This document shows positions 1 to 8,682 of a stretch of 64,000 nt of DNA, one piece after another. The notes below the pieces were generated by a model. That model was not told the DNA's origin, ran no database searches, and was given only the letters and a program-made list of their open reading frames with translations. This DNA is from Sporosarcina cyprini. GTDB taxonomy: Bacteria; Bacillota; Bacilli; Bacillales_A; Planococcaceae. Every line of letters begins with the position of its first letter. The stretch's first letter is position 1. Where the stretch lies: contig NZ_JAKMHX010000030.1 of NCBI RefSeq assembly GCF_022048975.1, positions 124,001-188,000 of the forward strand, given 5' to 3'. The position numbers were made by a program, and so were the translations under genes.

Positions 1-1128
1 ATCAAGAGAGAAGATTTGCAACATGTCCGCTCCTTTAAATTGCGTGGCGCTTATTATAAGATCAAGCGGATTGAAGAAGAAGCCCGCGAAAAAGGAATCG
101 TCTGCGCAAGTGCAGGCAATCATGCACAAGGTGTCGCGTATGCGTGTGCCCATCTGCAAATTCATGGCAAGATTTACATGCCGCAAACAACCCCAAAACA
201 AAAAATCAACCAAGTGCGGATGTTCGGCCGAAATTTTGTAGATATTATTTTAATCGGAGATACTTTCGACGACTCCTCTGAAAAAGCAAATGAATGCGCG
301 CTCGCTGAAGATCGTATATTCATCCACCCGTTTGATGACGAAGATATCATCGCCGGTCAGGGCACGGTAGCAGTTGAACTGATGAATGACATCGAGGAAC
401 CGCTGGACTTCGTTTTCGCCAGCATTGGTGGAGGCGGACTTATGTCGGGCTTATGCACATATATTAAAAATCTTTCACCCCATACGAAAATGATCGGTGC
501 GGAACCAGACGGAGCCGCCAGTATGAAAACAGCAATGGAGAATAATGAAGTGACCACACTAGATACGATTGACAAATTTGTCGATGGTGCAGCTGTAAAA
601 TGTGTCGGCCAGAAGACCTTTGAAATTTGCAACCGATATGTCGACGATATCATTCGGGTGCCTGAAGGCAAAGTATGCACGTCCATCCTTGAATTGTACA
701 ATGAGCATGCCATTATTGCTGAGCCTGCTGGCGCATTGCCAATTGCCGCACTGGATTTCTATAAGGATCAAATCAAAGGCAAGTCTGTTGTTTGTGTAAT
801 CAGCGGAGGCAATAATGATATCGGCCGGATGCAAGAAATTAAGGAAAAGTCATTAATTCATGAAGGGCTGCTCTATTATTTTATTATCAACTTCCCTCAG
901 CGCGCTGGTGCTTTACGGCAGTTTCTTGATAAAGTGCTTGGTCCCGATGACGATATTACAACATTTGAATACACGAAGAAAAACAATAAAGAGAACGGTC
1001 CCGGACTTGTTGGAATCGAAGTGAAGCGGAAAGAAGATTATCCAGGACTGCTAGATCGGATGCAGGAAAATGGTTTTCCTTTTAAAGAAGTGAACAAGGA
1101 CAGTACCTTATTTGAGCTATTAATATGA
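1..1128 (+). CDS. ilvA: Threonine dehydratase (threonine ammonia-lyase), 5' end cut by window
   Basis: PLP enzyme that deaminates threonine to 2-oxobutanoate, the first step of isoleucine synthesis. The frame is open from base 1 and 375 residues are visible; roughly the first 45 are missing because the window starts inside the gene. The PLP lysine lies in SFKLRGAYYK (visible residue 13), followed by the SAGNHAQG substrate loop and the GGGGLMSG phosphate-binding loop. The last ~90 residues (FPQRAGALRQF onward) form an ACT-like regulatory domain of the short Bacillus type. A strong hairpin follows the stop. The apparent internal start at 16 is TTG and is not real. Confidence 0.95.
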   Translation: MKREDLQHVRSFKLRGAYYKIKRIEEEAREKGIVCASAGNHAQGVAYACAHLQIHGKIYMPQTTPKQKINQVRMFGRNFVDIILIGDTFDDSSEKANECALAEDRIFIHPFDDEDIIAGQGTVAVELMNDIEEPLDFVFASIGGGGLMSGLCTYIKNLSPHTKMIGAEPDGAASMKTAMENNEVTTLDTIDKFVDGAAVKCVGQKTFEICNRYVDDIIRVPEGKVCTSILELYNEHAIIAEPAGALPIAALDFYKDQIKGKSVVCVISGGNNDIGRMQEIKEKSLIHEGLLYYFIINFPQRAGALRQFLDKVLGPDDDITTFEYTKKNNKENGPGLVGIEVKRKEDYPGLLDRMQENGFPFKEVNKDSTLFELLI

Positions 1129-1129
1129 G

Positions 1130-1164
1130 AAAACGCCTTGCGAGAAAAATCGCAAGGCGTTTTT
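1130..1164. terminator. Bidirectional intrinsic terminator between ilvA and dac
   Basis: AAAACGCCTTGCGA pairs with TCGCAAGGCGTTTT around a 7-nt loop, with T-runs on both strands. It sits between two convergent genes and can serve both. Confidence 0.9.
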
Positions 1165-1167
1165 AAG

Positions 1168-2649
1168 TTAGTTCGCAGATGTTGCAATCACAGTCGCAAT
1201 CTTATCAATCAATGGAATCGTGCTTGATTTTTGATCTTGCGTCAAAATGCTGAAGATCAGGGTTTCTCCGTCTTTCGTTTCTGCATATCCCGCCAGACTG
1301 TTTACCCGATTTAAGCTTCCCGTTTTGGCAACTACTTTTCCTCTGACCAATGGCGATGTCAAACGATTGCGCAAAGTTCCGCCTATAAATCGGTCATTCG
1401 CCCCTGCGACCGGAAGCCCTTGGACGTAAGTCGAATACCATGGTGCGGAACGAACAAGAAATAAAAGCTCAGTCATTTGCGCCGAAGTTACTTTATTAGA
1501 ATGAGACATGCCTGACGCATCCTCGAATCGCCATTCCGAGCTGTTAAGCCCAATAGAATCTGCAAATTCGCGCATTACGCGCAATCCCGCATTCCAACTG
1601 CCTTCTCCGTATTTTTGACGACCCATCGTCTTAGCCAGAATTTCAGCATGCGTATTGTTGCTCAGCTTCATGAACGGTTTCATCAGGTCTTTGAGCGGCA
1701 TGGATGTTTTGACTGCAAGAACTTGTCCATCTGCCGGCGCCACTCCTCGACGCACCACAGATTTCGGAGAGAATTTGATGCCTTTGCTTGCCAGAGACTT
1801 TTTAAACACATCCAATGTATAAGCAGTTGGATTGGAAACGGTCACCCATTCCCTTTTGCCAGAACTGCCGACGGGAACATTACCTGAGATGATAATGTTA
1901 TTTGTCCCGCTTTGTCGTTTAATGGATAATGTATTTTTCGAACCTTTTGGAACCGTGTTGGTACGGTTGATCACTTTAACAATCCCGGTTTCTGGTGTCA
2001 TTTTAACTTTTGCTTTATATCCTTTTTTGGTTGGGACAGCTTCCACAATGACAGTTCCCGCATCGTAATCCTTATTCGGAGAAAGTGTCAAACCTGTAAT
2101 TTGAGCCGCATAGTAACGAGATTCGTCACTTTTGTCAATGCTCGGGGAGAGTCTGACATCATCAAACCAATAGTCGTCTCCTACAAGATTTCCGGTGATT
2201 TTAGTGACCCCTTGCTTTTTCAGCTGGGACGCAAACTGATCTAGATCTTGTTTCAACAACGTTGGGTCTCCCTGCCCTCGTACGAATAGATTTCCCTGCA
2301 GCACACCTTTTGAAATCGTACCATCCGTCAGCACTTCTGTCGTGAACCGGTACTCTTCACCGAGTGTATCCAGAGCTGCGGCAGAAGTTAATAATTTTAG
2401 CGTTGAAGCTGGTGTGATCTTTTTATCTGCATCCGATTGATAGATAATTTCACCTGTTGATGCTTTTCTAATGGTCACACTGCTATTGATCGCCTTCATG
2501 CGGCTATCCGACATTATCAAGTTAATGGACCGCTCTAAATTTGGGTACGTGCTGGCGGCTTGTACTTCGGATGCCTCTGTTATCGGCGTGAACACAACGC
2601 CAATTGATAGAAACATAGATAAGATGACAACTAGTACTCTACGTTGCAA
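1168..2649 (-). CDS. dacB: D-alanyl-D-alanine carboxypeptidase/endopeptidase, PBP4 (peptidase S13) family
   Basis: Exported low-molecular-weight penicillin-binding protein that trims or cuts peptidoglycan peptides. I chose the TTG start at 2649 because AAGGGGG lies 8 nt upstream and the product (493 aa) then starts directly with a signal peptide (QRRVLVVILSMFLSIGVVF...). Active-site motifs are in the expected order: STLK (SxxK, about residue 82), SNN (in KLSNNTHAEIL) and KTG (VAKTGSLNRVNS). The long insert between SxxK and SxN is typical of class C PBPs. The symbol is by family; in B. subtilis the name dacB belongs to a different, sporulation PBP, and the closest type there is DacC. Longer in-frame ATGs up to 2736 lack a good ribosome site. 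Confidence 0.9.
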   Translation of the reverse strand: MQRRVLVVILSMFLSIGVVFTPITEASEVQAASTYPNLERSINLIMSDSRMKAINSSVTIRKASTGEIIYQSDADKKITPASTLKLLTSAAALDTLGEEYRFTTEVLTDGTISKGVLQGNLFVRGQGDPTLLKQDLDQFASQLKKQGVTKITGNLVGDDYWFDDVRLSPSIDKSDESRYYAAQITGLTLSPNKDYDAGTVIVEAVPTKKGYKAKVKMTPETGIVKVINRTNTVPKGSKNTLSIKRQSGTNNIIISGNVPVGSSGKREWVTVSNPTAYTLDVFKKSLASKGIKFSPKSVVRRGVAPADGQVLAVKTSMPLKDLMKPFMKLSNNTHAEILAKTMGRQKYGEGSWNAGLRVMREFADSIGLNSSEWRFEDASGMSHSNKVTSAQMTELLFLVRSAPWYSTYVQGLPVAGANDRFIGGTLRNRLTSPLVRGKVVAKTGSLNRVNSLAGYAETKDGETLIFSILTQDQKSSTIPLIDKIATVIATSAN

Positions 2650-2820
2650 CCTCAATTCCCCCTTCTCAATTGTCATTCCTTTACAGTTTACCATGTAATC
2701 ATTTATTGATAAATAGATTCCTAGAACTTTTTTCATATTAAAACTAATTCTAAGGCTCTAGGAAAATGAATAAAAAAAGGAAACAATCGACAAGAAAGTG
2801 GATGGTTTGGAAATGAAATA

Positions 2821-2872
2821 ACGAGTGAGAGACGGCGTTTAATAAGCAAAACACCGTCTCTCACTCGTTTTT
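2821..2872. terminator. Long hairpin (20-bp stem) upstream of dac
   Basis: Arms 2821-2840 and 2849-2868 pair over 20 positions with one mismatch, which becomes a G-U wobble in minus-strand RNA; the loop is 8 nt. A T5 run follows on the plus strand. It lies between the repeat array and the dac promoter region, so it could stop read-through from gabD. It could also be an isolated repeat element. Confidence 0.6.
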
Positions 2873-2880
2873 CTGTGTAC

Positions 2881-3290
2881 TCGTTCGATTCTAGCTTCGA
2901 ACCGATCGAATCCGTCTTCGAACCGCTCGTATAACTGGGAAACCGATCGATTCTTTCTTCGAACCGCTCGTATAACTAGGGAACCGATCGAATCCGTCTA
3001 CGAACCGCTCGTATAACTGGGGAACCGATCGATTCGGTCTTCTAACCGCTCGCATAACTGGAGAACCGATCGATTCGGTCTTCGTACCACTCGCATAACT
3101 GGGGAAGATTTTGTCTCCGAACCGCACATATAACTAAGGAACCTACCGATTCTGTCTTCAAACCGATCGTATAACTGGGAAACCGATCGATTCTGTTTTC
3201 AAACCGCTCGTATAAACGCAGAACCGATCGATTCTGTCTTCGAACCGCTAATATAAACCCGGAGCCGATCGTATATACGCGGAACAGCTA
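2881..3290. repeat. Tandem array of 41-bp imperfect repeats (about nine units)
   Basis: Copies of AACCGCTCGTATAACTGG and close variants begin at 2921, 2962, 3003, 3044, 3085, 3120, 3161, 3202 and 3243: spacing is 41 bp except one 35-bp unit. Each unit is two related halves, one starting AACCGATCG and one AACCGCTCG, so the underlying period is about 20.5 bp. 41 is not a multiple of 3 and open frames here have no ribosome site, so it is not coding. There are no unique spacers, so it is not CRISPR. The same core recurs at 38966-39120. Confidence 0.9.
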
Positions 3291-3307
3291 TGGTGTCGAG
3301 TAGTCAG

Positions 3308-4726
3308 TTACAAACCAACTGAAATGTATTTTATTTCCAAGTACTCTTCGATGCCGTAATGGCTGCCCTCTCGGCCGATGCCGCTCTGCTTAAATCCACC
3401 GAATGGAGCTTGTGGCGTGGATGGGAGGCCGTCATTCAGTCCGACGACTCCGTATTCCAACTGCTCGCAAATGCGAATGCCCTTTGTTAGGTTTTCAGTA
3501 AAGACATAGGCAGCCAGCCCATAGTCGGAGTCATTGGCTCTGCGGATCGCTTCCTCTTCCGATTGGAACGTTACAATTGGCATCACAGGGCCGAATGTCT
3601 CCTCATGCATGCATAACATGTCATCGGTTACTCCGGATAATAGGGTCGGCTCATAGAATAATCCTTCCTTTACTGAACCTCCCGCTTCTACTTTAGCCCC
3701 TTTTGCCTTGGCATCATCCACATGATCTTGCACTTTCGCAATAGCCTGTTGATCGATTAGCGGGCCGATTGTAACCCCTTCTTCTAACCCGTTGCCCACT
3801 TTCAGTTCTTGTACCTTTTTGACAAGACGGCTGGTGAACTCCTCAACAATGGATTCATGTACGTATACCCGATTGGCGCATACGCAAGTTTGGCCGGTGT
3901 TTCTAAATTTGGTTGCCATGACACCATCCACCGCTTTTTCGATCTGGCAATCGTCCATAACGATCACCGGGGCATGGCCACCGAGTTCCAAGGAGATTTT
4001 CTTGACATTATCTGCAGCTCCCCTCATGAGCAACTTCCCTACCTCTGTAGAACCCGTAAATGTTAATTTGGTGACTCGCTTATCTTGCTGCCACGCTTCG
4101 CCGATTGCGCTTGCGTCTCCTGTCACTACATTGATTACTCCCTTTGGAATCCCTGCGTCCAGGGCCAGCTGTGCCAGTTTAATTGCGGTAAGTGGCGTTT
4201 GTTCTGCAGGTTTTATCACTACCGTACAACCTGCCGCCAGTGCTGGCGCCACTTTTCTTGTAATCATGGCAGCCGGGAAATTCCAAGGCGTGATGACAGC
4301 TGCCACTCCAACCGGTTGTTTATGCACAAAAATGCGCTTGTTCGGGCTTGAGGAAGGGATTGTTTCCCCATAAATACGCTTCGCCTCTTCTGCATACCAC
4401 GAGATGAATCCATTGGCATAGGCAATTTCCCCCCTTGCTTCTGCAAGCGGCTTCCCCTGTTCTTCTGTCATTGTCTTAGACAGATCGTCCGTAAACTGTT
4501 GGATCAAGAAATACCATCGTTGCAGCAGTTCACTCCGTTCGTAGGCTGTTAATAAAGACCATTCTTTAAATGCCGCGTGCGCTGCATCCACAGCGAGCTC
4601 CGCTTCTTTCGCGCCGCCTCGTGGAACCGTAGCGATTATTTCACCAGTAGCCGGGTTTTCCACGTCTATTGCCGGTAAGGTTAAACCTGTCTTTTCTCCA
4701 TTTATGATCATAGGATATGTTTCCAT
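3308..4726 (-). CDS. gabD: NAD(P)-dependent succinate-semialdehyde dehydrogenase
   Basis: Cytosolic aldehyde dehydrogenase of 472 aa that oxidises succinate semialdehyde to succinate, the last step of the GABA shunt. The catalytic cysteine is in GQTCVCANR (Cys281), the general-base glutamate in LELGGHAP (Glu247), and the cofactor loop is FTGSTEVG. Cys-x-Cys at the active site is seen in GabD enzymes. AAGGAGGAG stands 5 nt before the ATG. No gabT or GABA permease is adjacent, so GABA is an inference and related semialdehydes remain possible. The 41-bp repeat array begins within 20 bp of the stop. Confidence 0.88.
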   Translation of the reverse strand: METYPMIINGEKTGLTLPAIDVENPATGEIIATVPRGGAKEAELAVDAAHAAFKEWSLLTAYERSELLQRWYFLIQQFTDDLSKTMTEEQGKPLAEARGEIAYANGFISWYAEEAKRIYGETIPSSSPNKRIFVHKQPVGVAAVITPWNFPAAMITRKVAPALAAGCTVVIKPAEQTPLTAIKLAQLALDAGIPKGVINVVTGDASAIGEAWQQDKRVTKLTFTGSTEVGKLLMRGAADNVKKISLELGGHAPVIVMDDCQIEKAVDGVMATKFRNTGQTCVCANRVYVHESIVEEFTSRLVKKVQELKVGNGLEEGVTIGPLIDQQAIAKVQDHVDDAKAKGAKVEAGGSVKEGLFYEPTLLSGVTDDMLCMHEETFGPVMPIVTFQSEEEAIRRANDSDYGLAAYVFTENLTKGIRICEQLEYGVVGLNDGLPSTPQAPFGGFKQSGIGREGSHYGIEEYLEIKYISVGL

Positions 4727-4997
4727 TCAAGCTCCTCCTTTTTCATGATTCCATTCTTCTACTTTATCATTGTTACTTTCCCTATTCCCATTATCGTGCA
4801 CCCTTTTTACATTCTAAAAATAATAGTTATGCGTAAGGACCTATTGTATATCATTACCGATGCTTTCTTCGGCGAAACACGCAAATCGTATGCTACACTT
4901 AGTTTATCCCGCTAGTGTATGACAGTGTACATTAGCCTGATAGACGACCCTTATGGACGTCATCATTTTAACTATGAACGAGAAAGAAGGCAGTAAA

Positions 4998-6044
4998 ATG
5001 GAAAAAAACGGAGTCAAACTAACAACACTTACAACAAAAGGGGGATGCGGCTGCAAAATAGGTCCTGCAGATTTATCTCAGGTACTTCGCACACTTCCTC
5101 CTGCCCCATTTGACGAGAATCTACTCGTCGGTTTGGATACAAGCGATGATGCAGGTGTATATAAGCTGACAGATGATCTGGCAATTGTCCAGACGCTGGA
5201 TTTTTTCACACCAATTGTCGATGATCCATATGATTTCGGTCAAATTGCTGCTACTAACGCTATCAGCGATGTCTATGCGATGGGAGGAACACCGCTAACC
5301 GCTCTAAATATTGTGGCGTTCCCGATTTCTAAACTGGACAAAGAAATACTGACAGACATCTTAAGAGGCGCAGCCGATAAATTGAAAGAGGCCGGAGTAA
5401 CACTCGTAGGCGGCCATTCTATCGATGACCAAGAACCGAAATTCGGATTAGCTGTAACAGGAACTGTCCATCCTAAGCATGTAAAAAGCAATGCCGGCTC
5501 CAAGCCTGGCGATCGGTTAATCTTAACAAAACCGATTGGTGTCGGTATTTATACGACGTCCTTGAAGCATGGTGCCCTAAGCAATGAGGAAATAAAACAA
5601 GTGACATCCGTTATGACTACGTTGAATAAAACTGCCGCTGAAGTCATGACACCATATGAAGTTCATGCTGCGACGGACGTGACAGGGTTCGGATTATTAG
5701 GACATGCTACAGAGATGGCAAAAGCGAGCGATGTCGGTATTCGAATCTTCTCAGCACAAGTGCCTGTTCTTCCTCGAACACGCGAACTTGCTGAGGCAGG
5801 AAGGATTCCTGGAGGTACGAAAAACAATCTGGCTCATGTGGAGGCCGATATCACATTTGCAGAAACACTTGATTCAATTGACCGGTATATATTATGTGAT
5901 GCGGTGACATCCGGCGGACTACTTATTTCGGTACAGAACGAGAAAGCGGAGAATCTGCTGCAAGACTTACGAAAACAAGGCGTGGACGCTCATATTATCG
6001 GAGAGATTACTGCGGAGAATCGGAAGAAGATTGAAGTCATCTAA
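4998..6044 (+). CDS. selD: Selenide, water dikinase (selenophosphate synthetase), cysteine form
   Basis: Makes selenophosphate from selenide and ATP. With the start at 4998 (AGAAGG just upstream) the product is 348 aa, and Cys17 and Lys20 in GGCGCK fall at the same numbers as the catalytic pair of E. coli SelD. Codon 17 is TGC, so this is the Cys form, not a selenoprotein. DVYAMGG and the AIR-synthase-like core follow. The in-frame ATGs at 4953 and 4974 lack ribosome sites. mnmH follows after 28 nt, so the pair is probably one transcript that supplies selenium to tRNA. Confidence 0.95.
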   Translation: MEKNGVKLTTLTTKGGCGCKIGPADLSQVLRTLPPAPFDENLLVGLDTSDDAGVYKLTDDLAIVQTLDFFTPIVDDPYDFGQIAATNAISDVYAMGGTPLTALNIVAFPISKLDKEILTDILRGAADKLKEAGVTLVGGHSIDDQEPKFGLAVTGTVHPKHVKSNAGSKPGDRLILTKPIGVGIYTTSLKHGALSNEEIKQVTSVMTTLNKTAAEVMTPYEVHAATDVTGFGLLGHATEMAKASDVGIRIFSAQVPVLPRTRELAEAGRIPGGTKNNLAHVEADITFAETLDSIDRYILCDAVTSGGLLISVQNEKAENLLQDLRKQGVDAHIIGEITAENRKKIEVI

Positions 6045-6072
6045 GGGTACGCGAATTGAAAGGTGAACAAAA

Positions 6073-7119
6073 ATGATACGAGATATTTCGTTAGAAGATT
6101 TAATGGAAATGCAACAACAAGAGCGGATAACGACCGTCGATGTCCGCTCTCCGAAAGAGTACGAAGAAGCGACGATCCCGGGAAGCCGAAACATTCCGGT
6201 TTTTAATGACGAGGAACGTGCTGAAATTGGCACTCTTTATAAACAAGTAAGCCCAGAAGCGGCTAAAGAACGCGGGTTGGAAATTTTTTCACAGAAACTT
6301 CCTTCTTTCATTAAAGCATTTAAAGAGATTGATGGACCCACCACTGTATTCTGCTGGAGAGGCGGCATGCGGAGTAAAACGGCTGCCACTGTTTTGGAAT
6401 TGATGGGCATCCATGTGAACCGGCTGAGCGGAGGGATTCGTTCTTATCGCCAATGGGTTGTTAAAGAACTAGAGAAAGAAGAATTTCCTCCTGAATTAAT
6501 TGTGTTGGACGGCTATACGGGCACCGGTAAAACAACCATTCTTCGGAAGCTGGACGAACAAGGACTGCCGATTCTAGACATCGAAAAAATGGCGGGCCAC
6601 CGGGGCTCTATTTTTGGCCAAATCGGTCTGCAGCCGAACAATCAAAAGAAATTTGACTCTCTCCTTGTACATGAAATGAAAAAGCTGAAGGACAAACGCT
6701 TTGTATTAATTGAAGGAGAAAGTAAACGGATTGGAAAAGTGCTTCTCCCGCCTTTCCTGTTCAACAAAAAAGAAAACGGCCGCCATGTCATCATCCATTT
6801 GCCGATGGAACAGCGGGTACAAAATATTCTAGACGATTACGAGCCTTGGAACTCACCGAACGAGTTTCTCGATGCTTTCCAATTAATCAAGAAAAGAGTA
6901 AAACCAGCTCTTGCGTTCGAGATCGAAACTCATTTAGCGAAAGAGGAATTTAAAAAAGCGGTTGAACTGCTGCTGCTGAATTACTATGATCCACGCTATG
7001 AGCATTCCGCATCCACAAAACCAGGCGAAGCGATCGTTGTCCATGCTGCCGACACGGAGGACGCGCTTGCAAAAGTGGCAGACATCTATGAATCGGCAGT
7101 GGCTTCAGTGACCAAATAG
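6073..7119 (+). CDS. mnmH: tRNA 2-selenouridine synthase
   Basis: Also called SelU or YbbB. It replaces sulfur by selenium in 2-thiouridine at the wobble position of Lys, Glu and Gln tRNAs, through a geranylated intermediate, using selenophosphate. The N-terminal half is a rhodanese domain with the catalytic cysteine in VFCWRGGMRS (Cys94); the C-terminal half has a P-loop, GYTGTGKT (about residues 147-154). 348 aa is normal length. It lies directly after selD with its own AAAGGTGA ribosome site and ends at a strong shared terminator. Confidence 0.95.
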   Translation: MIRDISLEDLMEMQQQERITTVDVRSPKEYEEATIPGSRNIPVFNDEERAEIGTLYKQVSPEAAKERGLEIFSQKLPSFIKAFKEIDGPTTVFCWRGGMRSKTAATVLELMGIHVNRLSGGIRSYRQWVVKELEKEEFPPELIVLDGYTGTGKTTILRKLDEQGLPILDIEKMAGHRGSIFGQIGLQPNNQKKFDSLLVHEMKKLKDKRFVLIEGESKRIGKVLLPPFLFNKKENGRHVIIHLPMEQRVQNILDDYEPWNSPNEFLDAFQLIKKRVKPALAFEIETHLAKEEFKKAVELLLLNYYDPRYEHSASTKPGEAIVVHAADTEDALAKVADIYESAVASVTK

Positions 7120-7170
7120 AAATCTGATTCCCCATCCTGTTTGAAATAATGATTCCAATCAAACCATAAA

Positions 7171-7214
7171 AAGAGCGCAATTTCGTTACTCCATTAACGA
7201 AATTGCGCTTTCTA
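7171..7214. terminator. Bidirectional terminator between mnmH and the permease gene
   Basis: AGCGCAATTTCGTTA pairs perfectly with TAACGAAATTGCGCT around CTCCAT, with A/T-rich flanks on both sides, between convergent genes. Confidence 0.9.
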
Positions 7215-7224
7215 TTTCAGCTGT

Positions 7225-8520
7225 TTATATCCGAGCGGCTCTGCGGCTTTTCCACAAGAGAAACTGTTCAATGACGACGGCCGCTATCGTTCCGGTAATC
7301 AAACCATTGGATAAAATGGCGGCAACAAGCCCTGGAAGTTTGACAAAGCTATCACTAGGGACGAACATCAATCCAACACCAACCATTAGACCAATTGCCA
7401 CCACTTTATACGCTTGCTGCTGATGTGGATCTGCCGCGAGTTCATGGAATGCCATTTCCACCATTTTTGAGAAGATGGCGAAGGTCACCGCATAAGCGAC
7501 CGGTGCGGGCAATGCAGCGAACGTTGCCATGACAGCAGGAAACAATGTCATAACAACGATAATTGCACTGCCGATAATAAAGGGTTTTAATGAAGCCATC
7601 CGAGTCGCTCCGACAAATCCTGCTGAACCGGAAATCGGCACTGGCCCGATCGCTGAAAACAAGCCAGCGAGCATATGATTGATACCTGAAGCAATTGAGC
7701 CTTGCTTAACACGATCAGTCGTTTCAATCGAAAACGACTGCTTTAAAAGGTTTTCCATTACCCGAATGGAAGCCATCATGTTGGCAATCAATAATAATGT
7801 TATAAAAAATGCCGTTACGAGCATCCCGCCATCCAAAACAGGCTTACCATAAACGAGTATGTCAGGAAAATCAATCACTTTTCCGGAAACCGTTGAAATA
7901 GCCGGGGCTTTCCCGATAGCTAAAAACAACAGCCAGCCAATTAAAATCGCCAGTAAAACAGAATAACGGGAAATCCAACCCACTTTGTGATTCATCATAA
8001 TAAACATAAGGATGACAATGATAATGCTTCCAATGACGACACGGATATCAATCGCATCTCCGGTGTTCTCGATGCCCAGCATTCCTTTGATAAATGTTCC
8101 GCTTAACTGCAAAATCAGCAGCATTAAATAGGTAAAGGTGACTGCCGGGGTAAATAGTTTTTTCATCTTGCTGACTAGTCCCAAAACCGCTAGCAGGATG
8201 AACAAGACGCCACTATAGATCATTCCGCTCTGCAGTGCCTGCAACGCATCTTCCTTCGTAGAATACAACACGCCGACCATACCTGCGTAGACGACGAAGA
8301 TCCCCCACCATAAACCTGCCGGGCCTTCATTGATTGGCATCCGATGCCCAATGGCCGCTTGTACAATACAGGCCAAACCAAGGACAAACATCGTTCTTTG
8401 GATAAAAAGAGCAGTCTCCGCCGCATCCATTCCAAATACATGACCAATCGCAATTGGTGCAGCGATCGAAGAGGCAATCAGGAACACGGCCCATTGCAAT
8501 CCGCCTGCTATATGTTTCAT
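7225..8520 (-). CDS. Uracil/xanthine (NCS2 family) permease
   Basis: Integral membrane nucleobase transporter of 431 aa with about 12-14 hydrophobic helices. The family signature region is in the C-terminal half (GPVPISGSAGFVGATRMASLK, then a PAVMATFAALPAPVAYAV helix). It resembles the purine/pyrimidine permease group that includes B. subtilis YwdJ. The substrate cannot be told from sequence. The gene is a single transcription unit: selD-mnmH converges on it from the left, and the lipoprotein gene upstream ends in its own terminator. The ATG at 8520 is preceded by GAGGTGATGGG. Confidence 0.85.
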   Translation of the reverse strand: MKHIAGGLQWAVFLIASSIAAPIAIGHVFGMDAAETALFIQRTMFVLGLACIVQAAIGHRMPINEGPAGLWWGIFVVYAGMVGVLYSTKEDALQALQSGMIYSGVLFILLAVLGLVSKMKKLFTPAVTFTYLMLLILQLSGTFIKGMLGIENTGDAIDIRVVIGSIIIVILMFIMMNHKVGWISRYSVLLAILIGWLLFLAIGKAPAISTVSGKVIDFPDILVYGKPVLDGGMLVTAFFITLLLIANMMASIRVMENLLKQSFSIETTDRVKQGSIASGINHMLAGLFSAIGPVPISGSAGFVGATRMASLKPFIIGSAIIVVMTLFPAVMATFAALPAPVAYAVTFAIFSKMVEMAFHELAADPHQQQAYKVVAIGLMVGVGLMFVPSDSFVKLPGLVAAILSNGLITGTIAAVVIEQFLLWKSRRAARI

Positions 8521-8638
8521 CCCATCACCTCATTCCGTACGGACAAATAATTTCGTTTTACAGTATACCACGTTCTTCGCCAATCATTGATTTCAACAAT
8601 TTTTCAATAAAATCATTGCAGATTGTTCTACTTCCAGC

Positions 8639-8680
8639 AAAAAAGGGTGCCCCTGTCTCATTTGACTAAGGGCAACCCTT
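8639..8680 (-). terminator. Terminator of the lipoprotein hydrolase gene
   Basis: On the minus strand AAGGGTTGCCC pairs with GGGGCACCCTT and a T6 tract follows, immediately after the stop at 8683. Confidence 0.8.
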
Positions 8681-8682
8681 CT

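Noticed and set aside
2891-3127. Open minus-strand frame of 78 aa through the repeats
   Set aside because: It consists only of the 41-bp repeats, whose length is not a multiple of 3, and has no ribosome site.
2881-3290. CRISPR array
   Set aside because: Whole units repeat with no unique spacers, and no cas gene is present.
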